A DNA stretch of 64,000 nucleotides, from contig NZ_JAVFVU010000014.1 of the NCBI RefSeq assembly GCF_030929615.1, positions 152,029-216,028 on the forward strand, given 5' to 3'. The notes under the pieces are model-generated. The model was not told the DNA's origin. It made no database searches and worked only from the letters and a program-made list of their open reading frames with translations. Below, piece by piece: positions 1 through 8,764 of the stretch; position 1 is the first letter of the stretch; each line of letters starts with the position of its first letter. The translations under genes and the position numbers were made by a program. The stretch comes from Dyadobacter sp. LHD-138 (GTDB lineage Bacteria; Bacteroidota; Bacteroidia; Cytophagales; Spirosomataceae).

Positions 1-1
1 T

Positions 2-223
2 GGAATCACGGTAGATTCTCATGAAGAGGTATCGCAGTTGGGACAGACTGGTTTTTCTCCGGGATTTATTTCTATGAATTTTTATTTCCCTAAAACGAAA
101 ACCAGTATCATCGCCCTGGATAACGTCGTTTGGAATGAAGATGACCTGAAAAGTGCATTTCAATATCATTCCGAAATGTTGAAAATGATCAGGGAGAGCA
201 AACTGGTGAAGAAAAGTTATTAA
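2..223 (+). CDS. C-terminal end of a serine hydrolase (beta-lactamase-like), partial
   Basis: An open frame runs in from the left edge and stops at 221-223; only the last 73 residues are in the window. The stretch reading GFSPGFISMNFYFP followed by a hydrophobic strand and LDN resembles the C-terminal G-x-x-PGF-S-x-x-x-YFP ... V-L-x-N region of class C beta-lactamase/esterase-like serine hydrolases (PF00144). These act on peptides, esters or beta-lactams in the periplasm. The catalytic SxxK and YxN motifs would lie upstream of the window, so neither activity nor start can be judged. A TTG at 38 is an internal codon, not a start. Confidence 0.5.
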   Translation, partial: GITVDSHEEVSQLGQTGFSPGFISMNFYFPKTKTSIIALDNVVWNEDDLKSAFQYHSEMLKMIRESKLVKKSY

Positions 224-445
224 ACTGGAAAGGGTATAAATATTGTAGGTGCTATGCAAAGGACCGTTGATTAATACCATAAAAGGTATCATCTGTCTTT
301 TAATATGCGGATCATTAATATGATATTTGTATCGGATAATTACAGAATCAAAACACAGAGGGCCTGGCAATAAAAGTCTTACCTTTTTTGGATGCGGTAA
401 TTGTCGGTTCAAGAGTTAAAACCCTGTTTTTAATCCATAGCAATC

Positions 446-829
446 ATGAAACATAGCCGTTTATATAGCGTGGCGTTTAATAAATGTCCACGTTGTGCTG
501 AGGGAGATTTTTTTATTACAAAAAGTGCTTATAGTCTTAAGTTTGATAAGATGAACAAACGCTGCCCGCATTGTGATGAAAACCTTGTGCCTGAGCCTGG
601 TTTTTATCAGGGGGCGCTGTATATGAGTTATGCTTTTTACGTGGTTTTTATGCTGGCATACTTCCTGGTCTTTGTCAATTTGTTTGGGGAATATCTGGAT
701 TATTTTCTTTACAGCATTATTCCCGTCCTTATTATTCTTACACCGTATTTTTATCGTTTGGCCAGAAGATCATGGCTTGCCATTTTTATAACGCCCCGCG
801 AAGAGGAAGTAGTACAGAACGTTAAGTAA
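446..829 (+). CDS. DUF983 family zinc-ribbon membrane protein
   Basis: The protein has 127 residues. Two CxxC pairs (CPRC near residue 14 and CPHC near residue 40) form a likely zinc ribbon, followed by the family-typical EPGFYQGALYMSYA stretch. Two hydrophobic helices cover roughly residues 60-80 and 86-105. This arrangement and length match DUF983 (PF06170), found throughout Bacteroidetes and alphaproteobacteria; its biochemical role is unknown. The ATG at 446 gives the standard family start. It stands alone, ahead of a strong hairpin terminator at 841-894 and convergent with the AraC gene that follows. Confidence 0.85.
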   Translation: MKHSRLYSVAFNKCPRCAEGDFFITKSAYSLKFDKMNKRCPHCDENLVPEPGFYQGALYMSYAFYVVFMLAYFLVFVNLFGEYLDYFLYSIIPVLIILTPYFYRLARRSWLAIFITPREEEVVQNVK

Positions 830-840
830 GTATATCCTGC

Positions 841-900
841 CCCGCAATGCTGTATTTCTGGAATATTTGTATTACAGAGATACAGTATTGCGGGATTTTT
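841..900 (+). terminator. Bidirectional rho-independent terminator
   Basis: Arms 841-855 and 880-894 pair over 15 bases with one G-T wobble, and the right arm is followed by ATTTTT. It lies 11 bases after the DUF983 stop and 10 bases before the end of the convergent AraC gene, so it can serve both. Confidence 0.85.
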
Positions 901-904
901 GTAG

Positions 905-1687
905 CTAAAATTTCTGGAATTCGGATGGGCGGACATTGACCAAGCCGTAAAAAGTATTGCTGAAGGTAGCAATGCTGTTGTAGCCCGTTTCATAAGCGAT
1001 TTCGTTGATCGTTTTATTGGTTTGCAGAAGCTGCTCCATCGCCCGTATCATACGCGAGAGCTTTAAGTATTGCAGAAAAGAGGTATCCAGCGTAGCCTGA
1101 AATAATCTGGAAAGCGTTCGGACACTCATGCCGAAAGTTTTGGCTACAAATTCGAGATGAAGCGGCGCCTCCAGGTTGTTCTGAATATATTGGATGATTG
1201 GCTGCATACGTTCATGATCCGTAGTTGGCAGGACAATGGGTAGGGGATGTGTGCTAATGCGGGGCAGAAGCCTGCGCAGGGTTGTCAGGAACTCATTTTC
1301 AAAAGTTTCTGCGGCAATCTCCCCATTCCATTTTTCCGTGTACTGCACCATTTCCAAAAACAGTTTGTTCGCCGGATATATGCCCATTTTATTGTAAAAT
1401 GGATGCAGGTCACTGGCTGGCATTGCGAAATAAAGATTACGTACAATGGAAGAGTTCTTTTTCTGATGCACGAAATGTTCCAGTCCGGGCGGAATCCATA
1501 TATAATGACGTGCGGGTAAAAAGTAGGCCTTGTCCGTTGTATTCAAATAAGCGATACCGCCTTCTACATAGGTTAACTGACCTTTCTGATGGTGATGAAA
1601 TGGAAAGCGATTTTCCATTCTGTCATGCAGTACGTAATTGGAATCGGGATTTTGGTCAATATTAACCAATTGCTCGGAAACATTCAT
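905..1687 (-). CDS. AraC family transcriptional regulator (cupin sensor)
   Basis: The protein has 260 residues: an N-terminal cupin-like ligand-binding half (about residues 15-130, with the HHHQKGQL metal/ligand-style strand) and a C-terminal double helix-turn-helix of about 100 residues (SVRTLSRLFQ and INEIAYETGYNSIATFSNTF). The start at ATG 1687 is preferred over an upstream non-ATG codon at 1771 because the longer form would run into the divergent efflux operon. Divergent placement beside the TolC/EmrA/EmrB-like genes suggests it regulates that operon; this is inferred from position only. The inducer is not predictable. Confidence 0.88.
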   Translation of the reverse strand: MNVSEQLVNIDQNPDSNYVLHDRMENRFPFHHHQKGQLTYVEGGIAYLNTTDKAYFLPARHYIWIPPGLEHFVHQKKNSSIVRNLYFAMPASDLHPFYNKMGIYPANKLFLEMVQYTEKWNGEIAAETFENEFLTTLRRLLPRISTHPLPIVLPTTDHERMQPIIQYIQNNLEAPLHLEFVAKTFGMSVRTLSRLFQATLDTSFLQYLKLSRMIRAMEQLLQTNKTINEIAYETGYNSIATFSNTFYGLVNVRPSEFQKF

Positions 1688-1747
1688 AATGGCCGGAATT
1701 AACAAATATTTGGCAATATATAGAAAGTAGTTGTTTTTGACACATAT

Positions 1748-1755
1748 TACCTTTG
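1748..1755 (+). promoter_or_regulatory. Candidate -7 box for the efflux operon
   Basis: TACCTTTG matches the Bacteroidetes -7 consensus TAnnTTTG exactly and lies 20 bases ahead of the TolC ATG at 1776. No convincing TTTG -33 box sits at 19-20 bases upstream, so support is partial. Confidence 0.35.
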
Positions 1756-1775
1756 TGAGGTCATCAAACAAATGT

Positions 1776-3116
1776 ATGTGTTACCATCAAAAACAATTTT
1801 TGACTCTTCTGTTTTTCGGAATATCAGGACTTCAACCAACTCATTCACAAGAAACTACCAGTACACCGGATTCACTAAAACTATCGTTGCAGCAGGTCTG
1901 GCAACAAGCTGAAACACACAACAAAAGTGTTCAGATACGGCAATTGCAGATAGTTGTCCGCGATGAAAATCTGAAAGATGCCAGGGCCGAGCGCTTGCCG
2001 GAAATAAAAAGTGCCACGAAATATGCCAGGGTCTCTGATATGCCATTGTACGAAAATGGTATTTTTAGTAAACCTGTTTATGGAAATATCATCCATAATT
2101 ATTTCCAGTTGAACGCAGAGGCATCCATGGTGCTTTACAACGGGGGCAAGATCAAGACAAAGATCAGGGAAGAGGAGGTCGAGCATGAGATTGCAACGAT
2201 CGAAAAAGACTTAACGGCGTCGGAGATCAAGTTTAAAGCGACAGCTTTTTATCTTGAAATTGAACGGAATATGGTATTCAAAAATCTGGTATTGGCAGAT
2301 ATTGCCGAGCAGCAGAAGCGACTCGACCAGATTCGCGAATTGTTCAAGAATGGGGTTATTCTTAGAAGTGACGTGCTTCGGGCTGAGCTGCAATTATCCA
2401 AACAGAAAATGCTGCTTGTTGAAATTGAAAACACCATGGCAATCAACAACCAGAAACTCGTGATCCTGATCGGGTTGCCGGAAAACGCCCTTATAAAGCC
2501 GGAAGAAATTAGTCTGGCGCAAGAAAATCCGGGTAAAATTTATGATGATTATCTTACCGATGCTTTCGCACATGCGTACGGGATCCGGATATCGGAGAAG
2601 GAAACTGAGCTGAAAAAACTGGCCCTTAAAGAGGTTAAGTCAAATGCGTTGCCCAAAGTCGTGGCTTATGCCGAGTACGGATACACCTATCCGCAAATTC
2701 TTTTTTATCCTTATGCTGCATCGCTTTATGGTTTGGGGCAGGCGGGGGTTAAAGTTTCTTATACGCTCTCGTCGCTTTATCAAAATAATCATAAAGTAAA
2801 AGCTGCTAAAATTAGCATTGAAAAGCAACATCTTAGCCATGGCGACGAAGAAGACGCACTGAAAGTTCAGGTGCATGAGGCGTATGTGCGGTATAAGGAA
2901 TCGTTAAAAAGGATTTCAGTTTCTGAACAGAACATTAAACAGGCAACGGAAACTTACAGGATTGTTTACCATACTTATTTCAATCAGCTGGCGCTATTGA
3001 CCGATTTGCTGGACGCAGATACCCAATTGCTGCAATCGCGCTTCGATCTGACTTCGGCACAGATCCGTGCAAAACTCGAATATTATTACCTCATGAAAAC
3101 CATCGGCGAACTTTAA
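1776..3116 (+). CDS. TolC family outer membrane efflux protein
   Basis: The protein has 446 residues from ATG 1776. It opens with a signal peptide (hydrophobic core LTLLFFGISG, cleavage near THSQ), followed by long amphipathic helices rich in E, K, Q and A characteristic of the trimeric outer-membrane channel of tripartite pumps. The internal two-fold pattern (LKLSLQQVWQQAETHNK near the start, and LVLADIAEQQKRLDQIRELFKNGV marking the helical barrel) fits the OEP family. It is the first gene of an operon, with 4 bases to the EmrA-like adaptor. A TTG at 1731 in frame was rejected because the promoter-like box and signal peptide fit the ATG better. Confidence 0.9.
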   Translation: MCYHQKQFLTLLFFGISGLQPTHSQETTSTPDSLKLSLQQVWQQAETHNKSVQIRQLQIVVRDENLKDARAERLPEIKSATKYARVSDMPLYENGIFSKPVYGNIIHNYFQLNAEASMVLYNGGKIKTKIREEEVEHEIATIEKDLTASEIKFKATAFYLEIERNMVFKNLVLADIAEQQKRLDQIRELFKNGVILRSDVLRAELQLSKQKMLLVEIENTMAINNQKLVILIGLPENALIKPEEISLAQENPGKIYDDYLTDAFAHAYGIRISEKETELKKLALKEVKSNALPKVVAYAEYGYTYPQILFYPYAASLYGLGQAGVKVSYTLSSLYQNNHKVKAAKISIEKQHLSHGDEEDALKVQVHEAYVRYKESLKRISVSEQNIKQATETYRIVYHTYFNQLALLTDLLDADTQLLQSRFDLTSAQIRAKLEYYYLMKTIGEL

Positions 3117-3120
3117 GAAA

Positions 3121-4197
3121 ATGAGCACCACGCAAAATCAATTTAACAATTCGGACAAACTGATCACAAAAGTTACAGCCTGGATTGCCGGGATAATCCT
3201 GGTCGGGTTATCCATCTGGGGACTTTCTACCGTATGGGCGCTGTGGAAATATGAGGTGACGGAGGACGCGCAGATAGAGGAGTACATCAATCCGGTGACA
3301 TCGAGGGTAGGAGGGTATATACGGGAGATTTTTTATGAAGAAAACCAATCGGTAAAGAAAGGGGATACGTTGTTAATCATCGACAACAGGGAATACCAGT
3401 TTGAACAGGAAGAGGCAGAGGCGGCGTTGCTTAATGCAAAAGCACAGATCGGTGTGTTACAAAGTGCTGTACAGACAACTTCCAAAAACGCAACTGCAAA
3501 CGAGGGGCAAATAGCAGCTGCGAAGGCAAAACTATGGCATCAGGAACAGGAATTTGCGCGTTATGAAAAGCTGCTGCAGGTGGAAGCTGTGACGCAACAG
3601 CAATTTGAAAACGTGAAAACGGCACTGGAAGTGGCGAAAGCAGAGTATAAATCGTTTCAGGATACTTACCAGGCATCGTTATCGAAAGTCAATGATGTTG
3701 CGGTGCAGCGCGAAGTTGCTTTGGCTGAGATCAAAAGGAGGGAGGCGGTTGTTAACCGTAACAAACTGGATGTTTCGTATACGGTGATCACGGCACCTTA
3801 TGATGGCAAAATGGGCAGGAAAACGATTCAAGATGGCCAAATGATACAAGCCGGACAAACGCTTGCCTACATTGTCGACCAGCATGAAGGGAAATGGGTT
3901 ATCGCCAATTTTAAGGAAACCCAGATCCGGCACATGCGCACAGGCCAGCTTGTCGATATTGAAGCAGATGCCTTGCCCGGAGAACATTTTAACGGCAGGA
4001 TTGTTTCTCTGTCTCCGGCAACGGGTTCGAGGTTCTCATTACTTCCGCCTGACAATTCAACAGGGAATTTTGTGAAAATTACACAGCGGATTCCGGTGCG
4101 GATATTGCTTACCGATGCAAAATCAAAAATAGAATATTTACGGGCAGGTATGAATGCGATTGTGGTGGTTAAGAAAGGAGCCTTAAGCCATGAATGA
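3121..4197 (+). CDS. HlyD/EmrA-type membrane fusion protein
   Basis: The protein has 358 residues. A single transmembrane helix (about residues 18-42) anchors it in the inner membrane. A lipoyl-like half motif (GGYIREIFYEENQSVKKGD) is followed by a coiled-coil hairpin (about 85-200), the second lipoyl half (ITAPYDGKMGRKTIQDGQMI) and a beta-barrel domain. The EDAQIEEYINPV sequence after the membrane helix is typical of EmrA-type adaptors, which bridge an MFS pump to TolC. It overlaps the following MFS gene by 8 bases, which supports translational coupling and joint function. Confidence 0.9.
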   Translation: MSTTQNQFNNSDKLITKVTAWIAGIILVGLSIWGLSTVWALWKYEVTEDAQIEEYINPVTSRVGGYIREIFYEENQSVKKGDTLLIIDNREYQFEQEEAEAALLNAKAQIGVLQSAVQTTSKNATANEGQIAAAKAKLWHQEQEFARYEKLLQVEAVTQQQFENVKTALEVAKAEYKSFQDTYQASLSKVNDVAVQREVALAEIKRREAVVNRNKLDVSYTVITAPYDGKMGRKTIQDGQMIQAGQTLAYIVDQHEGKWVIANFKETQIRHMRTGQLVDIEADALPGEHFNGRIVSLSPATGSRFSLLPPDNSTGNFVKITQRIPVRILLTDAKSKIEYLRAGMNAIVVVKKGALSHE

Positions 4198-5782
4198 AGT
4201 GCAGCGGCCCTTATTTAAACCCTGGGTCCCGGAGTGGCTGATACGCGGCAGTATTGGAATTGTTATGCTTCCGCTGCTGGCACTTTTCGGATTATTTACC
4301 AGCAACATCAATGCTACCGCAGGATATTACGGCATCGAACCGGTAGATGTTCAGTATTCGACGATCCTTTACTATGCGGCGCTTGTCAGTTTTTATTCCC
4401 TTGAACAGCGTTTTTTTAACTATTTGCCGACAAAACAATACTTCATTATCAATCTGGTTTTACTGATGGCGACCTGTTACGTCTGTTATTACACGCGTAG
4501 TCCGTTTGTTTTTTTGTTAACCAGATTTTTGCAGGGGATATTCACTGCCGGAATTAACAGTATTTGTATTACGCTGATATTTCGGAGGCTGTCCGGTGAA
4601 CGGGCCAGGGAAATCGGGTATTCCATTTTTTACGGTTTGCTGGTTATTTCCGCGCCACTTACCATGTTTAGTGCGTCGCTGATCATCGAATATTTTGGTT
4701 ATCAGGCGCTGTATAAAGCAATGGTCTATATGATTTTACCGGGATCGGTGTTGCTGATGAGTATCATGAATAACATCAGGCTCGGTCGCAGATTCCCTTT
4801 ATACCAGCTGGATTGGAGCAGCTTCATTTATTATGTGTGTTTCTTATGTCTTTTTAGCTATATATTAATCTACGGACAAACCAATTACTGGCTGGAAAAT
4901 TTCCATGTCTGGGCTTGTATGGGTGCGCTGCTGGTGCTCATGCCGTTATTCATTATTCGGCAAAACAGCCTGAAAAGACCCTTTATGAACCTGGCAGTGT
5001 TCAAATATTCTAATTTTCGGATTGGGGCGTTTTTGCTTATTTCGTTTTATATCTGCCGTGGCTCGCTGAACATTACCTCCAATTATTTCGATGCTGTTTT
5101 GGGTATGGACCCGATCCATGTGTCGGAATTGATGCTTGCCAATATGATCGGTGTGGCGGTCAGCGTTTTGGTGTCTTCACGGTTAATTTTACAAAAAAGA
5201 CCTATGCGGATGATCTGGCTTAGCGGTTTCGGCTTTTTGCTGCTTTTTCACGGCTGGATGTATTTTCTTTTTTCAGTTGAAGCGGATGCATCTACTTTTG
5301 TTCTCCCTTTGATCGTTCAGGGACTTGGTACGGGTACGCTCATGACACCCCTGATTATTTTTACGGTTTCATCGGTTCCTGCGGCTATTGGCAACTCGGC
5401 TTCTATGGCGGGAATTCTTTTCCGTTTTACGGGTTTTACGTTGAGTATGGCTACGATCACATCCTTTCAGCTGTTTTCAAAAAGCGTTCATCAGGATGAT
5501 TTTCGCAATCAGATCACAGTTTTGAGCACCGTGGTCACGGACCGGCTTGCCGGATATCAGCATCAAATGGAAGCGCATGGTATTCCTCAGGACCAGGCCG
5601 CTAAAATTGCGACCGGCTTATTGAACAAAGCCGTTGAAAAACAAATGCTGCTGCGGTATGCAATGGATTATTATTCGTGGGTTTGCTGGGGAATTTTATT
5701 TGTGATGCTGCTGATCGCGTTGTATCCCTATTTTAGTCATACCGTGCTTAATCTTAAAACACGGCAGCCGGAGCCTTATTGA
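4190..5782 (+). CDS. MFS efflux transporter, DHA2/EmrB-like
   Basis: The protein has 530 residues and about 14 hydrophobic segments, the length and count of the DHA2 (14-TMS) drug:H+ antiporters. RFLQGIFTAG in the fourth segment region resembles the antiporter-type motif. An AAGGAG stretch about 10 bases upstream of ATG 4190 and the 8-base overlap with the adaptor gene fix the start. Together with the TolC and EmrA-like partners it should make a tripartite pump exporting hydrophobic drugs, detergents or fatty acids across both membranes. The substrate cannot be read from the sequence. The N-terminal half is divergent from textbook EmrB, so subfamily assignment is approximate. Confidence 0.85.
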   Translation: MNEVQRPLFKPWVPEWLIRGSIGIVMLPLLALFGLFTSNINATAGYYGIEPVDVQYSTILYYAALVSFYSLEQRFFNYLPTKQYFIINLVLLMATCYVCYYTRSPFVFLLTRFLQGIFTAGINSICITLIFRRLSGERAREIGYSIFYGLLVISAPLTMFSASLIIEYFGYQALYKAMVYMILPGSVLLMSIMNNIRLGRRFPLYQLDWSSFIYYVCFLCLFSYILIYGQTNYWLENFHVWACMGALLVLMPLFIIRQNSLKRPFMNLAVFKYSNFRIGAFLLISFYICRGSLNITSNYFDAVLGMDPIHVSELMLANMIGVAVSVLVSSRLILQKRPMRMIWLSGFGFLLLFHGWMYFLFSVEADASTFVLPLIVQGLGTGTLMTPLIIFTVSSVPAAIGNSASMAGILFRFTGFTLSMATITSFQLFSKSVHQDDFRNQITVLSTVVTDRLAGYQHQMEAHGIPQDQAAKIATGLLNKAVEKQMLLRYAMDYYSWVCWGILFVMLLIALYPYFSHTVLNLKTRQPEPY

Positions 5783-5926
5783 TTGTTGCGGGAAATTGGC
5801 TGGGGTATCAATGTAACACTACGCTACCGAAGTTTTTTTTAACATTTCATTATCTTTAATTTCACCCATCGTTTAAGATTCTTTTAATTCCTCATTAATT
5901 TAATTGGTCCTTTCCATACCACGACA

Positions 5927-6087
5927 CGTTCCTATGGAACGAAAACCAGATCGATCTACCGCAGTTTCTACCAACGAAATGTCCCGATGGGACAAAAACA
6001 TTCGGATGTTTCGGTATTTTGTTCCAAAAGGAACATTTCGTTGGTAGTCATGATGTTGAAATTGTAAAATATCGTTCCTTTGGAACG
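5927..6087. repeat. Hairpin repeat cluster (CGTTCCnnnGGAACG and CTACCAACGAAATGT units)
   Basis: The 502-base gap 5783-6284 has no gene. It contains CGTTCC-TAT-GGAACG (5927-5941) and CGTTCC-TTT-GGAACG (6073-6087). Between them is an inverted pair of the 15-mer CTACCAACGAAATGT (5968-5982 and reverse at 6033-6047), each running into a GTCC/GTTCC-type small hairpin. The same hairpin core and a related CTACCGACGAGATGT unit recur at 42980-43283. This points to a dispersed REP-like family. The rest of the gap is AT-rich with nothing recognisable. Confidence 0.75.
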
Positions 6088-6284
6088 GTTGATGGTGTTG
6101 GATGCAGTTAGTCGAGGTATCCAGATCGCCCGGAGTTGGTTTTGGATATTTTCCCGCTTCAAACTTTCGCCATTTTAATTGCTGCGAAAATTATCTTCGG
6201 GTAGCGTAATATAACACTTAATGGTATAACAATTTGATATTCAATTACATTTTTAGATTTTGGTTGAATTGACTGCCTGCACGA

Positions 6285-7163
6285 TTATTTTTCCAAAATC
6301 GAATTTTTCCTAAAAACCTCCGGACTCATACCCGCTTCTTTTTTAAAGAATTTGGTGAAATATGAGTTGTCGCTGAAATTAAGTTTATAGGCAATTTCGG
6401 AAACACTCAGTCCGAGATTTACCAGCAGACGTTTGGCTTCCAGGATCACCCGGGTCCGGATCACTTGGCCCGCCTGCATACCCAGGTGCTCCTTGCATAA
6501 GGCATTCAAATGGTTTGGCGTGATGTTTAATAATTCCGCATATTCGCTGGGAAGTCTGGTTTTTAGATAATTTTTTTCAATCAGTTTTTGAAAATTTCTT
6601 AAAACAGGATTTGACTGAAATGACGTGTTATGTGGTTTGTCGAGTGAAATACTTTGCTCGATTGCAATAAAGATCTGCAAAAGCAGTACACGAAGCATAT
6701 CTTCTTTGAAAACCCGGTGTTGTTGCGATTGCGTGATCAGGTCCTCAAAAAGTGCCACCATCGGCTTTTGTCCGGTATCAGAGAGGTTGATGACACTGTC
6801 CGGACTGATACCGTTGAAGAAAGAAAAAGAGCTGATGTATTCGGGCCTCAATAGAAACGACTGAAAGAAATTGCCAGAAAAGTTAACCACATAACCATCC
6901 ACCTGGCCTTCAAAATCCCAGGAGTGGACCTGCCCGGGGATCATAAAATAAATCTGATAGGGTCTGACATCGAAATGATTGAAGTCAATGGTGTGCCTGC
7001 CACCTCCTTCGGTGAAAAAAAGCAGGTGAAAAAAACTATGACGGTGCGGGGCAGTCAGGTTAGGATGGATGGCCAAATACTCCGCAAACCGGCTTACCAT
7101 AATATCATCGTTCCGGTAAGCGGAAAGGGTACTGATATCAACTCGTGGAATATTGGTCTGCAT
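6285..7163 (-). CDS. AraC family transcriptional regulator
   Basis: The protein has 292 residues from ATG 7163 (an in-frame TTG at 7187 gives an unlikely extension). The N-terminal cupin domain (HRHSFFHLLFFTEGGGRHTIDF) is a small-molecule sensor. The C-terminal AraC/XylS DNA-binding domain is seen in SEYAELLNITPNHLNALCKEHLG and VSEIAYKLNFSDNSYFTKFFKKEAGMSPEVFRK. It is divergent from the pirin-OsmC genes with a 154-base shared promoter region, so it plausibly controls them; position is the only evidence for this. Confidence 0.88.
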   Translation of the reverse strand: MQTNIPRVDISTLSAYRNDDIMVSRFAEYLAIHPNLTAPHRHSFFHLLFFTEGGGRHTIDFNHFDVRPYQIYFMIPGQVHSWDFEGQVDGYVVNFSGNFFQSFLLRPEYISSFSFFNGISPDSVINLSDTGQKPMVALFEDLITQSQQHRVFKEDMLRVLLLQIFIAIEQSISLDKPHNTSFQSNPVLRNFQKLIEKNYLKTRLPSEYAELLNITPNHLNALCKEHLGMQAGQVIRTRVILEAKRLLVNLGLSVSEIAYKLNFSDNSYFTKFFKKEAGMSPEVFRKNSILEK

Positions 7164-7317
7164 TGTTTTCTTTGAATGGTGTTTCAAATCTAATCAGTAG
7201 CGTTGCAAAAACAGTGGTTTTTACCGAGGTTGATTAAATTATAGGCATTTTTGAATAAATCCGATAATAATATTTAACTTTTAGCTTTAAAACAACCCGC
7301 AAATACCCGTTAAGAAA

Positions 7318-8211
7318 ATGTCCAATATCAATCTGATTATAGAAGAACGCCCGCGAAATATCGGTAATTTTATGGTAGGGCGACTGCTGCCATTTTCAGG
7401 CAAAAGGATGGTCGGGCCTTTTATTTTTATCGACCACATGGGGCCGGTCAAAATGAATGATCACCAGAACATGGATGTTCCGCCGCACCCGCATATCGGG
7501 CTTTCAACACTGACTTACCTGTTTGAAGGCAACGTCATGCACAAGGACAGTCTTGGTACAGAAATTGAAGTCACGCCCGGACAGGTTAACTGGATGACGG
7601 CCGGTGCCGGGATCGTTCATTCGGAAAGAACGCCTGAATATCTTCGCCATTCGGAAAAGGAACTTCACGGCCTGCAGATATGGGTGGCTTTGCCCAAAGC
7701 ACTTGAACAAATGGAGCCTGAATTTTTCCACGCTTCTGAATTGGAATTGCCTCAATGGGAAGAAGGCGGGGTGTCGTTCAAGCTGATAGCAGGCTCTTTG
7801 ATGGGGCGGAAATCTCCTGTGCCCGTGTATAGCCCTCTTTATTATCTTGAAATAAAAACGACGGAGGCAAGGGCCGTAAAAATCGGCGATGCGTTGTATG
7901 GTGAAGTCGGTTTGTATATCCTGGAGGGTAGTATTGAAGCGGAGGGAAATACGTATTTGCCCAAACAGCTTTTGGTAGCCAAGGAAACACACCTTTGCGA
8001 ATTTTACATGTCTGAAAATACCACGGTTTACATTTTTGGTGGAGAGCCATTTCCCGAGGACAGGTTTATTTACTGGAATTTCGTTGCCAGCAGCCAGGAA
8101 TTAATCGATAAAGCAAAAGAAAACTGGCTGACACAGCGTTTCAAGCCGGTTCCAGGGGAAACAGGTTTTGTGCCGCTTCCTCCTGAAAGTACTAATTTAA
8201 AAAGAAAATAA
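7318..8211 (+). CDS. Pirin family protein
   Basis: The protein has 297 residues and a bicupin fold. The metal ligands of pirin/quercetinase-type proteins are all present: H57 and H59 in PPHPHIG, H101 and E103 in GIVHSE, at numbering almost identical to human pirin. Bacterial pirins include quercetin 2,3-dioxygenases and redox/stress-linked regulators of pyruvate metabolism, so the exact activity is open. The next gene starts inside its stop codon (1-base overlap), linking it with an OsmC peroxide-resistance protein and suggesting an oxidative or electrophile stress role. Confidence 0.9.
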   Translation: MSNINLIIEERPRNIGNFMVGRLLPFSGKRMVGPFIFIDHMGPVKMNDHQNMDVPPHPHIGLSTLTYLFEGNVMHKDSLGTEIEVTPGQVNWMTAGAGIVHSERTPEYLRHSEKELHGLQIWVALPKALEQMEPEFFHASELELPQWEEGGVSFKLIAGSLMGRKSPVPVYSPLYYLEIKTTEARAVKIGDALYGEVGLYILEGSIEAEGNTYLPKQLLVAKETHLCEFYMSENTTVYIFGGEPFPEDRFIYWNFVASSQELIDKAKENWLTQRFKPVPGETGFVPLPPESTNLKRK

Positions 8212-8606
8212 TGGCAAAGGTATACGCAAAAATCGGTACGGTACTTTTTAGAACCGATATAAAAACGGCTACCAATAGCCTGGTAGCCGATGAGCCGGTT
8301 TCGGCCGGAGGCATGGATCTTGGTTTTTCTCCTTCGGAATTATTGGCTTCTGCTTTGGCGGCTTGCACCTGTGGGACTTTGCGGATGTACGCAAACCGGA
8401 AGGGCTGGCTGGCGCTGACTGAAATTCATGTGGAAGTGGAATTTTCAAGAGATGTTCAGCAGAATAAATCACAGATGAACCGGAAAATTGAAATCGTCGG
8501 AGATTTGAGCGAAGAACAGAAAAAACAGCTTCTCGTGATTGCCGACAAGTGTCCGATTCATAATACATTAACCCATACCATTACGATTGATACGACCCTG
8601 ATCTGA
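8211..8606 (+). CDS. OsmC/Ohr family peroxiredoxin-like protein
   Basis: The protein has 131 residues. Cysteines are found in ALAACTCGTLRM and in KCPIHNTL, the two redox cysteine positions of the OsmC/Ohr fold. Members of this family reduce organic hydroperoxides or act as YhfA-like proteins of unknown substrate. The length and the C-terminal KCPIHNTL are closest to the OsmC/YhfA branch. It is translationally coupled to pirin. Confidence 0.88.
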   Translation: MAKVYAKIGTVLFRTDIKTATNSLVADEPVSAGGMDLGFSPSELLASALAACTCGTLRMYANRKGWLALTEIHVEVEFSRDVQQNKSQMNRKIEIVGDLSEEQKKQLLVIADKCPIHNTLTHTITIDTTLI

Positions 8607-8764
8607 CCGATTCAAACGCGGTGCGGTCCCCTTTTTTTAATTTTTGCCAGAGCAATTTTATCTGTTCCATTGTTATGGAGTGGATAAAAATTGGAATTAT
8701 GATTTATCCCGGTTTTATTTTTTAATTTATCCAGTAATCATCACAATTAAACTTTTGGACTACT

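Noticed and set aside
1731..1775. Upstream TTG start for the first TolC gene
   Set aside because: The region contains a TACCTTTG promoter box, and the ATG at 1776 gives a normal signal peptide.
5968..6162. 64-codon minus-strand ORF across the repeat cluster
   Set aside because: It reads through inverted hairpin repeats and has no protein-like pattern.
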